Origin: an uncultured Flavobacteriia bacterium
Lineage (GTDB): Bacteria > Bacteroidota > Bacteroidia > Flavobacteriales_D > Crocinitomicaceae
Direction: 5' to 3'
Length of the DNA: 8,517 nt
Assembly: GCA_903928365.1 (NCBI GenBank)
Contig: CAIYQV010000332.1
Coordinates: forward strand, 1 to 8,517
The notes beneath the pieces were generated by a model. The model was not told the origin of the DNA. It was given only the letters and a program-made list of their open reading frames with translations, and did not search any database. Numbering within the stretch: position 1 is the first letter of the stretch; every line of letters begins with the position of its first letter. The position numbers and the translations under genes are program-made. Shown in pieces: positions 1 to 6,344 of the stretch.

Positions 1-1
1 T

Positions 2-223
2 CCTACTAAAGACATGGTAACGATGATTGCTCCTGAAAATTTTTCCGGAGAAGTATCCGTTCAAATTGTGGATCTCACAGGTAAACTTGTACATGAGTCA
101 TCCTGGAATACAGAAGAATTTGGGACTCATTCGTTGAGCCTTGCACATATTCAATCCGGATCTTACTATTGTAAATTAAGCAACGGATCGCGTGCAACTG
201 GTTGGCTGTTTATCAGAGAATAA
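2..223 (+). CDS. C-terminal end of a secreted protein with a T9SS type A sorting domain (5' partial)
   Basis: The reading frame is open to the left edge of the window, so this is the last 73 residues of a longer protein; the Met codon at 14 is most likely internal. The visible residues begin Pro-Thr-Lys-Asp, the usual opening of a type IX secretion C-terminal domain. A compact beta-strand pattern follows: a valine-rich strand (VSVQIVDLTGKLV), a Ser/Leu strand ending in SGSYYCKL, and a final hydrophobic strand WLFIRE. This is the layout of the type A sorting signal (Por secretion tail family). In that family the domain directs a Sec-exported protein through the outer membrane T9SS and is then cleaved off. 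The function of the cargo cannot be seen because its body lies outside the window. The gene ends 6 bases from the convergent peptidase gene. Confidence 0.82.
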   Translation, partial: PTKDMVTMIAPENFSGEVSVQIVDLTGKLVHESSWNTEEFGTHSLSLAHIQSGSYYCKLSNGSRATGWLFIRE

Positions 224-229
224 GCTGAT

Positions 230-1132
230 TTAATAGACATATGTACCAAATCCTTTCAATCGCTTGAGCCAGTAATCGCTTTGCTCAATTTCAGTAATGA
301 TAACTCCATTTGAAGAGCTGGCGTGAATCATAACAAGTGGTTTTCCCCGCTCAGAGATCAGCATTCCTACGTGTGAAATTCCTGATCCGCTATCAAAAAA
401 AACAAGATCGCCTTTCTGAGCGTTACGCTGTTTCACCTTTCTTGATTTATCGTATTGGTCTACCGCTCTTCTTGGTAATTCTTTTCCACCCTGACGCATT
501 ACATAAGACGTAAAACCACTGCAGTCAAATCCCGTAGGTTCGTTTCCTGCCCATAAATAAGGAACTCCTAATTGATTTTTGGCATATTCAACCAGTTCGT
601 TTCGTTCCTTTCCATAAGCATTTATAAATGCATCTTCTTCTACATCGCTTGTATCCTTTTCAATGGGATCGGGTTGTAAATCCAAATCAGGGATATCATC
701 AAACAGATCAGAAATCACCTTATAAATTCGTTCAAACTCTGCTTTTTTACCGCGTCTTTTCAAATCCTCCGCCCAGGCGATCATATCCCTCTTCAGAAAG
801 GAAACTTCAATAATGTGTGCATCAAACAACCTTTTGGAATCAGAGGAATGTTTGATTGCCCTGAATAATTCAGCTGACTCCTCCAGCGCCTTTGGATGCC
901 TTAAAGACCAATGTTGATCCTGACTTAATCTGAATCCACTAAGAGCCTTATAGAATTCAGGTAAATGTGAATAATCATAATCAGGCACATCCAACAATCG
1001 ATTTGCCCTTCTATAAACCATTTTGTAATGCTCCTGACTATACAACAACTCGAGTTTATCGAACGCGGGAACCTGAGCCATCAGCTCTATGGATGAAAAC
1101 AGGAACAAGAAAATAATGGCGCTTCTGGTCAT
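230..1132 (-). CDS. Exported NlpC/P60 family peptidase with a helical N-terminal region
   Basis: A 300-residue predicted cell-wall hydrolase. Residues 1-20 look like a Sec signal peptide (Thr-Arg, then a hydrophobic core, ending LMAQ). Residues about 25-145 are rich in amphipathic helices and resemble a TPR-like solenoid, though no repeat is clear enough to count. An acidic linker (about 146-170) follows. The C-terminal NlpC/P60 domain (about 178-300) has all the catalytic residues: Cys204 in DCSG, His254 in SHVGM and His270 in MIHASS. Typical surrounding motifs are also present: GVPYLWAG before the Cys and KGDLVFF before the first His. Family members cleave peptide stems of peptidoglycan, often gamma-D-Glu-diaminopimelate bonds; the exact substrate is inferred. 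The gene is divergent from the S41 protease gene. It has a -7-like element very close to the start codon, so the mRNA leader may be very short. Confidence 0.9.
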   Translation of the reverse strand: MTRSAIIFLFLFSSIELMAQVPAFDKLELLYSQEHYKMVYRRANRLLDVPDYDYSHLPEFYKALSGFRLSQDQHWSLRHPKALEESAELFRAIKHSSDSKRLFDAHIIEVSFLKRDMIAWAEDLKRRGKKAEFERIYKVISDLFDDIPDLDLQPDPIEKDTSDVEEDAFINAYGKERNELVEYAKNQLGVPYLWAGNEPTGFDCSGFTSYVMRQGGKELPRRAVDQYDKSRKVKQRNAQKGDLVFFDSGSGISHVGMLISERGKPLVMIHASSSNGVIITEIEQSDYWLKRLKGFGTYVY

Positions 1133-1140
1133 AGCTAAAA

Positions 1141-1148
1141 CAAATATA
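1141..1148 (-). promoter_or_regulatory. Putative Bacteroidota -7 element (TATATTTG) for the NlpC/P60 gene
   Basis: Read on the - strand, the sequence TATATTTG matches the Bacteroidota -7 consensus TAnnTTTG at every fixed position. It lies only 8 bases upstream of the ATG of the NlpC/P60 gene. No clear TTG -33 element is visible at the usual spacing upstream. If it is used, transcription would begin almost at the start codon. An 8-base AT-rich match can occur by chance, so the call is tentative. Confidence 0.35.
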
Positions 1149-1229
1149 CTGATCTCCGCTTATGTAATACTGTTAACGTTTTTTTTCATTCGACATGTTA
1201 CACGATGGATGTTCACTACGTTATTTCAC

Positions 1230-1237
1230 TACCTTTA
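1230..1237 (+). promoter_or_regulatory. Putative -7 element (TACCTTTA) for the S41 protease gene
   Basis: TACCTTTA differs from the Bacteroidota -7 consensus TAnnTTTG only in the last base. It ends 18 bases before the ATG of the S41 protease gene, a normal distance. No convincing -33 TTG is seen. This and the element facing left are the only promoter-like signals I see in the 123-base divergent intergenic region, which otherwise holds a T run (about 1180-1186) and no obvious operator or hairpin. Confidence 0.4.
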
Positions 1238-1255
1238 GAATCTTAAACAACACGT

Positions 1256-2857
1256 ATGATCCGTTTTCTTTCCCTACTTATAATTGTTGCCATTACTTCT
1301 TCTTTCTATGGTCAAACGGACCCTCAAAAGATTGCAACAACTCAAAAGTTTGACGAAGTTCTCACCTACATTAACCGCATGTATGTGGACCAGGTGAACG
1401 ACAAAGAACTGACTGACGCTGCTATCGTTGCCATGCTGGAAAAACTGGACCCCCACTCTACTTTTATCTCTAAAGAGGAAGTTGACGAGGCTAATTCTTC
1501 CATCAATGGAAGTTTTGTAGGTATTGGTGTTCGTTTTCAGATTTTAAAAGACACCTTGATGGTCGTAGCCACTATCCCAGGAGGTCCGTCTGAAAAACTG
1601 GGTATTCTTCCTGGAGACAAGATCATTCGAATTGAAAACGAAAATGTAGCCGGAGTAGGATTGAAAAACAACCAGGTTCGTGAAAAACTCATGGGTGAAT
1701 TAGGCACGAAAGTTAAAATTGAAATCCTTAGAAAAAAAGCCAAAAAATCACTTGATTTCGTCATCACGCGTGATCATATTCCAATCAATTCCGTGGATGC
1801 TTATTACATGTTGACTCCGGAAATCGGTTATCTGAAGTTGAATAGTTTCTCCCGAAGTACGGTTGAAGAAGTTCAAAAAGGATTGACTTTTCTCAAATCA
1901 AAAGGAATGAAGCATTTGATCTTCGACATTCAGGGAAATGGTGGAGGTTTGCTGGATGCAGCGCAAAAAGTAGCAGATGAATTTCTTAGTAGCGATAAGT
2001 TGATCGTCTATTCAGAAGGTAGAGCGCAGCCTAGAAACAATTTGTCAGCAGGGAAAAAGGGTCTTTGGGAAGAAGGTTCGCTCATTTTACTGACCGATGA
2101 ATATTCTGCATCCGCAAGTGAGATCTTGTCTGGCGCAATACAGGACTGGGACCGCGGTATGATCATCGGACGACGAACATTTGGAAAAGGACTGGTACAA
2201 AGACCGATTGACCTGACAGATGGTTCACAGATCCGCTTAACAATCGCTCGTTATTTTACCCCTACAGGACGATTCATCCAAAAACCCTATGATGATTTGG
2301 CAGCCTACGAAGACGACCTCAATGAGCGTTACAAACATGGTGAATTCAGTCACGCAGATTCGATCAAACTTCCAGATTCTTTGAAATTCGAAACTAAGAT
2401 CACTAAAAGAACGGTCTATGGAGGCGGTGGAATTATGCCGGATATTTTTGTTCCTATCGACACCTCGGCCAATTCAGATTATTTTGGAGATCTTGTTCAG
2501 GGCGGTCATATCACTTCATACAGTCTGGAATATGTAGATAAGAACCGGGAAGCTATTTTTATGAAGTATGCTTCATTTGACGATTTCCGTAAGAACTTTA
2601 CACTCGACCAAAAATTTATGGATGAGTTTTTTGCATACGTTGCTAAGGAAGATAAAGAGCTTAAGTTCAATGAAGAACAATACAAAGTCAGTGAATCGCT
2701 TCTCAAGCTGCGAATGAAGGCCGTTTTAGCACAGGATCTGTGGGGATACAATGAGTTTTATCAAGTATACAACGACTCCAATGAAATACTACAACGCGCA
2801 GTGAAGGCCTTAACTCAAGGCGATTACGAAAAAACGAATCTCGATCGAAAAAAATAG
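1256..2857 (+). CDS. Exported S41 family carboxy-terminal processing protease with PDZ domain
   Basis: A 533-residue CtpA/Prc-type serine protease acting in the periplasm or at the envelope. Residues 1-20 form a signal peptide ending FYGQ. A helical N-terminal region (about 25-80) contains LEKLDPHSTFIS, typical of the family. A PDZ domain (about 87-172, with GIGVRF and GGPSEKLGILPGDKI) is followed by the S41 catalytic domain (about 188-365). The Ser-Lys dyad is visible: Ser286 in SASASE and Lys311 in TFGKGLVQ. Their 25-residue spacing matches that known for Prc, CtpB and D1P, and Gln315 sits at Lys+4 as in CtpB. The motif GNGGGLL (227-233) is also present. A C-terminal extension of about 140 residues begins after GGGGIMPDIFVPID (about 390) and is common in Bacteroidota members, where total length is often 530-560. 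Family members trim or degrade envelope proteins from the C-terminus. No specific substrate can be inferred from the neighbours. Confidence 0.95.
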   Translation: MIRFLSLLIIVAITSSFYGQTDPQKIATTQKFDEVLTYINRMYVDQVNDKELTDAAIVAMLEKLDPHSTFISKEEVDEANSSINGSFVGIGVRFQILKDTLMVVATIPGGPSEKLGILPGDKIIRIENENVAGVGLKNNQVREKLMGELGTKVKIEILRKKAKKSLDFVITRDHIPINSVDAYYMLTPEIGYLKLNSFSRSTVEEVQKGLTFLKSKGMKHLIFDIQGNGGGLLDAAQKVADEFLSSDKLIVYSEGRAQPRNNLSAGKKGLWEEGSLILLTDEYSASASEILSGAIQDWDRGMIIGRRTFGKGLVQRPIDLTDGSQIRLTIARYFTPTGRFIQKPYDDLAAYEDDLNERYKHGEFSHADSIKLPDSLKFETKITKRTVYGGGGIMPDIFVPIDTSANSDYFGDLVQGGHITSYSLEYVDKNREAIFMKYASFDDFRKNFTLDQKFMDEFFAYVAKEDKELKFNEEQYKVSESLLKLRMKAVLAQDLWGYNEFYQVYNDSNEILQRAVKALTQGDYEKTNLDRKK

Positions 2858-2867
2858 ATTTCTGTTT

Positions 2868-2875
2868 TAACTTTG
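2868..2875 (+). promoter_or_regulatory. Putative Bacteroidota -7 element (TAACTTTG) ahead of the DUF1573 gene
   Basis: TAACTTTG matches TAnnTTTG at all fixed positions. It lies 10 bases after the stop codon of the S41 gene and ends 16 bases before the next ATG. It would start transcription inside the 34-base intergenic gap, giving a leader of roughly ten bases. No clear -33 TTG is visible upstream, where the sequence is coding for the S41 tail. No other promoter-like gap exists before 7396, so this element could serve the lipoprotein and all four sugar genes. Confidence 0.5.
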
Positions 2876-2891
2876 TTTTAAAGAGTACGCT

Positions 2892-3389
2892 ATGAATCGA
2901 ATAATTGTTTTTGCCGCAATTCTCACCTTCCTCTCTTCATGCGGCAATTCCGAAAATAAGGCATCTAAAGAAGATGTTGAATCAGCAATTGCAGCAAACG
3001 GCACCTCGGAGGCAGAATTGAAGGAAGCACTCAAAGAAATTGAGAAGGAAGAGGCCGAACTCAGGAAATCAATGACTTCCATGACCTTTGATAAACTGAA
3101 CTACAATTTCGGTAAACTAATTGAAGATTCTGAAAACAAGGTATCGTACAAAGTGACTAATTCCGGTGCTAATCCTCTCATTATTGAAAAAGTTGACGTA
3201 AGTTGCGGTTGTACCACAGCTAAAAAACCTGAAAAGCCTATTGCCCCCGGAAAATCCGACGTGATCGAAGTGATCTTCCATCCAAAACCGGGACAATTAG
3301 GAGAACAAAAGAAAACCGTTACAGTTACGGCGAACACTGACCCTAAGATGGTCGTCCTCAATTTCGAAGCCTTTGTAGAGGCAAAATAA
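2892..3389 (+). CDS. DUF1573 domain lipoprotein
   Basis: A 165-residue predicted lipoprotein of unknown function. The N-terminus is a short signal sequence with lipobox LSSC, giving lipidation at Cys17, followed by Gly-Asn-Ser. Residues about 27-62 are strongly charged, rich in Glu, Lys and Ala, and likely form one coiled-coil helix that holds the globular part away from the membrane. The DUF1573 domain (about 63-162) shows the hallmark strand NYNFGKL, the signature VSCGCTTAKKPEKPIAPG and the later HPKPGQLGEQKKTV segment. The domain has an Ig-like, ASH/MSP-related beta fold and is very common in Bacteroidota, where its role is mostly unknown. The stop codon is followed after 2 bases by the ATG of the dehydratase gene, so the two are probably co-transcribed. 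Confidence 0.9.
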   Translation: MNRIIVFAAILTFLSSCGNSENKASKEDVESAIAANGTSEAELKEALKEIEKEEAELRKSMTSMTFDKLNYNFGKLIEDSENKVSYKVTNSGANPLIIEKVDVSCGCTTAKKPEKPIAPGKSDVIEVIFHPKPGQLGEQKKTVTVTANTDPKMVVLNFEAFVEAK

Positions 3390-3391
3390 GT

Positions 3392-4591
3392 ATGACAGAC
3401 CAATCCATTCTTCACATACTCGGAAGGACAGATTACTTGTTCAGCGATGATCTTTCCAGATTAGAGAATGAGATCGGGGAAATTGTTTCCAAGAGTTCCT
3501 TTTTAGTGCTTGGAGGTGCCGGTACGATTGGTAAATCAGTCGTTAAGGAGATTTTCAGTCGATCCCCAAAAAAGCTACATGTTGTTGACATCAGTGAAAA
3601 CAATCTGGTGGAACTTGTCAGAGAAATACGCAGTAGCATGGGGTATATCGAAGGTGATTTCCAGACATTTGCACTTGACATTGGCTCAGTCGCCTATGAT
3701 GTATGTATACAGGAAAATGGTCCGTATGATTACGTATTTAATCTTTCCGCACTGAAACATGTACGGAGCGAAAAGGATCCGTATACACTCATGCGAATGA
3801 TTGAGGTAAACATTCTGAATACCATTAAGACCGTTCGCCAGGCAATCACACAAGGTTCCAAACACTATTTCAGTGTAAGTACAGACAAAGCTGCTAATCC
3901 CGTTAATATGATGGGTGCATCCAAAAATATCATGGAGCAATTTCTTTGGAAGTACAGTGACGACATTTCTATATCAACAGCTCGATTTGCCAATGTGGCC
4001 TTTTCAGATGGTTCGCTGCTATGTGGTTTTTTGAACCGATTAGAAAAGAATCAGCCCATCGTTGCACCAAATGATGTCAAGAGGTATTTTATTACTCCCA
4101 AAGAATCAGGGCAGCTATGCCTGGTTGCTGGCTTATTTGGTAATACGCGTGATATCTTTTTCCCTCAAGAAAAATCCACGTTTGCACTAACCAAATTCGA
4201 TGATATTGCCATTCGTTTTCTTCAGGAAAGAGGACTTAAACCTTTCATCTGCACTTCTGAAGAAGAAGCCAGATCAAGGGCAACAAACCAATCTTCAGAC
4301 GGAACATGGCCATGCTATTTTTCCCAAAGTGATACGACCGGTGAAAAGGACTTTGAAGAATTCTACACGAGTCGAGAAACCCTTGACTTGCAGCGTTTTC
4401 AAAATTTCGGCGTGATCAAAAATAAGATAGATCATACGCAAATCGACAAACTCGAATATTTCCAGGAATCCATCGAAACTTTACTCAAACGCGGTACCTG
4501 GAACAAAGAAGAATTGGTAGAACTTTTCGAAAATACACTTCCTGGATTCGAACACGAAGAAAAAGGAAAATTTCTCGATACTAAAATGTAA
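3392..4591 (+). CDS. CapD/FlaA1-type NDP-N-acetylhexosamine 4,6-dehydratase (SDR family)
   Basis: A 399-residue NAD(P)-dependent short-chain dehydrogenase of the Polysacc_synt_2 (CapD/FlaA1/PglF) group. Motifs in order: a short N-terminal extension; the Rossmann glycine motif GGAGTIG (41-47); an acidic residue after the second strand (VVDIS, Asp66); the family motif LSALKHV (118-124); and the active site STDKAANPVNMMGASK (163-178). The catalytic pair is Asp165-Lys166. The usual SDR tyrosine is Met174, eight residues after Lys166, as in PglF of Campylobacter, where Asp and Lys replace the Tyr. The usual reaction is conversion of an NDP-GlcNAc to the 4-keto-6-deoxy sugar. It lacks the transmembrane N-terminus of long PglF/WbpM proteins and is soluble. 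The C-terminal 100 residues carry the subgroup segment SDTTGEKDFEEFYT. Its stop codon overlaps the next start as TAATG. Whether it acts on UDP- or GDP-sugar, and whether C5 is inverted, cannot be read from sequence. Confidence 0.87.
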   Translation: MTDQSILHILGRTDYLFSDDLSRLENEIGEIVSKSSFLVLGGAGTIGKSVVKEIFSRSPKKLHVVDISENNLVELVREIRSSMGYIEGDFQTFALDIGSVAYDVCIQENGPYDYVFNLSALKHVRSEKDPYTLMRMIEVNILNTIKTVRQAITQGSKHYFSVSTDKAANPVNMMGASKNIMEQFLWKYSDDISISTARFANVAFSDGSLLCGFLNRLEKNQPIVAPNDVKRYFITPKESGQLCLVAGLFGNTRDIFFPQEKSTFALTKFDDIAIRFLQERGLKPFICTSEEEARSRATNQSSDGTWPCYFSQSDTTGEKDFEEFYTSRETLDLQRFQNFGVIKNKIDHTQIDKLEYFQESIETLLKRGTWNKEELVELFENTLPGFEHEEKGKFLDTKM

Positions 4592-5736
4592 TGCAGAAGT
4601 ACGAGTCCTATATCGAAAAGATCAAGCACTATTACGGGAACGACCGTTCATTCATCCCTTTACACGAACCTTGTTTTAATGGTAATGAAAAGGCCTATCT
4701 TAATGAATGTATCGATTCGACATTTGTTTCCTCCGTCGGTCCATTTGTAGATCGTTTTGAAGACATGATGAAAGAACTGACAGGATCTAAACATGCTATA
4801 GCTGTCGTTAATGGCACTGCCGCACTTCATCTTGCATTGATCGTGTCCGGTGTCGAACCTGGAGATCTGGTCATAACCCAATCTTTAAGTTTTGTAGCTA
4901 CAACGAATGCCATTTTATATACGGGTGCTATCCCCTATTTCGTAGATGTTGACCGACAAAACTTGAGCATGTCCGTTGAGAGTCTGGCCATTGCATTAAA
5001 TGATGTAGAACTTGTGAACGGAATTCCTACGCACATTCCTACTGGAAAAAAAGTGTCGGCCGTAGTTCCAATGCATACCTTTGGTTTTTCTGCTAAAGTG
5101 GATGAACTGCGTGATTTGTGCTCTGTTAAAAATATTCCGTTGATCGAAGATGCAGCAGAATCTCTTGGCACCCGTTATAAAACACAACATACGGGTACAT
5201 TTGGCCAGATGGGAACATTTAGTTTCAATGGCAACAAAACCATTACTTCAGGTGGTGGCGGCATCCTGGTTACAAATGACGATGAACTTGGTAAATTGGC
5301 AAAACACCTTAGTACGCAAGCAAAAAAGTCACATCCCTGGGAATACGACCATGATAGGATGGGATACAATTACCGCTGCCCGAATATCAACGCGGCACTG
5401 GCTTGTGCACAGCTGGAACAATTAGAAGAATTCATTCAGAACAAAAGAGAAACAGCAGGATTTTACCACGATTTGTTCCGTGACAGTTCGATCGAGTATA
5501 TTGCAGAGGAACAAGACACCAAAGCAAATTATTGGTTGAACACCATTCTTCTGACATCGAAGGAGGAACGTGATGAATTTCTTTCAGAAACAAACGCAGC
5601 TGGTGTGATGACGCGTCCTGCCTGGAATCCTTTGCATCAATTAAGCTTTTTAAAACAATCTTTTTGTGGTGATCTCACGAACACACAATATATTGCAGAT
5701 CGTCTGGTAAATCTCCCAAGTAGTGTGAGAAAATGA
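4591..5736 (+). CDS. legC: LegC-family PLP-dependent nucleotide-sugar aminotransferase
   Basis: A 381-residue DegT/DnrJ/EryC1/StrS-family aminotransferase. The opening block IPLHEPCFNGNEKAYLNEC with FVSSVG (about 22-50) is diagnostic of the LegC subgroup, whose members aminate C4 of a 4-keto-6-deoxy-HexNAc nucleotide using glutamate. PLP-site residues are clear: NGTAALH (74-80), Asp187 in EDAAES, which contacts the pyridine nitrogen, and the Schiff-base Lys216 in FNGNKTITSGGGG. The later YNYRCPNINAAL (259-270) is also typical of the family. The length is normal and the frame is intact to its NLPSSVRK end. It lies directly after the 4,6-dehydratase that would make its substrate, and its stop overlaps the next start by the ATGA arrangement. 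The subgroup is clear; the exact nucleotide carried by the substrate (UDP or GDP) is not. Confidence 0.9.
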   Translation: MQKYESYIEKIKHYYGNDRSFIPLHEPCFNGNEKAYLNECIDSTFVSSVGPFVDRFEDMMKELTGSKHAIAVVNGTAALHLALIVSGVEPGDLVITQSLSFVATTNAILYTGAIPYFVDVDRQNLSMSVESLAIALNDVELVNGIPTHIPTGKKVSAVVPMHTFGFSAKVDELRDLCSVKNIPLIEDAAESLGTRYKTQHTGTFGQMGTFSFNGNKTITSGGGGILVTNDDELGKLAKHLSTQAKKSHPWEYDHDRMGYNYRCPNINAALACAQLEQLEEFIQNKRETAGFYHDLFRDSSIEYIAEEQDTKANYWLNTILLTSKEERDEFLSETNAAGVMTRPAWNPLHQLSFLKQSFCGDLTNTQYIADRLVNLPSSVRK

Positions 5737-6344
5737 AAAAAGTACTTTTATTCGGAAATTCAGGTCATGCCAAGGTAGTGCGCTCCTCCGCCGAAAGTTC
5801 CGGAATGGAGGTTATCGGCTATTTGGATAGGACCAAAATAGAAGAAACAGACCTGATCTACATGGGGGACGAGCTAGCTATTTCATTTGATGCGCTCCGA
5901 AACCATAGTTTTTTTGTTGCAATTGGTTCAAATGAGATCAGAAAGAAACTTCACGCATTTTGTGACCAAAATTCTATTGAAATCTGCCTAGTGATTGACC
6001 AAACAGCTATTATTGCCAAAGATGTAATGATTGAACGAGGAACACTTGTTGCACCAGGAAGTATCCTCAATGCAGGCAGCCGGATTTCAGAAGGAGTCAT
6101 TATTAATTCTGGTGCGATCATCGAACACGATTGTAACGTTGGAGCTTTTTCACACGTCGCACCAGGCGCCATTTTACTTGGTGGTGTCACTATAGGTCAA
6201 GAATGCTTTATTGGTGCTGGCGCAGTTCTCAAAGAAGGAATCACGCTTACTTCCGATGTAACGATTGGAGCAGGAACCGTAGTTTTACATTCAATACATG
6301 AATCAGGAACCTGGGTAGGTAACCCTGCAAAAAAGATACGTTGA
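5733..6344 (+). CDS. NeuD/PglD-type sugar N-acyltransferase (left-handed beta-helix)
   Basis: A 203-residue acyltransferase of the NeuD/PglD/LegH kind. The N-terminal Rossmann-like nucleotide-sugar binding part (1-85) starts KKVLLFGNSGHAKVV, the NeuD form of the glycine-rich loop. From about 86 onward the protein is a hexapeptide-repeat beta-helix with repeated VAPGS, GAI and IGAGAV turns, ending in the acyl-CoA-binding region and WVGNPAKKIR. The probable catalytic base is His132 in IIEHD, with His141 in FSHVAPG. The 9-residue spacing between them equals that of His125 and His134 in Campylobacter PglD. Given its position after a 4-aminotransferase, the likely reaction is acetyl-CoA-dependent N-acetylation of the new C4 amino group. 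Another acyl donor or O-acylation cannot be excluded. The start overlaps the upstream stop by 4 bases. Confidence 0.88.
   Translation: MKKVLLFGNSGHAKVVRSSAESSGMEVIGYLDRTKIEETDLIYMGDELAISFDALRNHSFFVAIGSNEIRKKLHAFCDQNSIEICLVIDQTAIIAKDVMIERGTLVAPGSILNAGSRISEGVIINSGAIIEHDCNVGAFSHVAPGAILLGGVTIGQECFIGAGAVLKEGITLTSDVTIGAGTVVLHSIHESGTWVGNPAKKIR

Noticed and set aside
1133..1255. The divergent intergenic region, considered as a site for a small RNA, riboswitch or operator
   Set aside because: Apart from two -7-like elements and a short T run, I see no hairpin, inverted repeat or conserved element in these 123 bases.
2841..2848. The palindrome TCGATCGA near the end of the S41 gene, considered as a terminator or operator
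   Set aside because: It is only 8 bases, lies in coding sequence, has no loop, and the A-rich stretch after it is not a T run on the + strand.
3101..3415. A - strand open frame of 104 codons opposite the DUF1573 gene
   Set aside because: It is fully antisense to the conserved DUF1573 domain, with no signal or motif in its own translation.
5150..5425. A + strand open frame of 91 codons inside the aminotransferase gene
   Set aside because: It lies wholly within the strongly supported LegC coding sequence in another frame, its translation has no recognisable motif, and it has no start signal of its own.
6341..6343. TTG at 6341 as start codon of the nucleotidyltransferase
   Set aside because: An ATG follows directly at 6344 in the same frame and gives the TGATG overlap seen in similar form at the other junctions of the operon.
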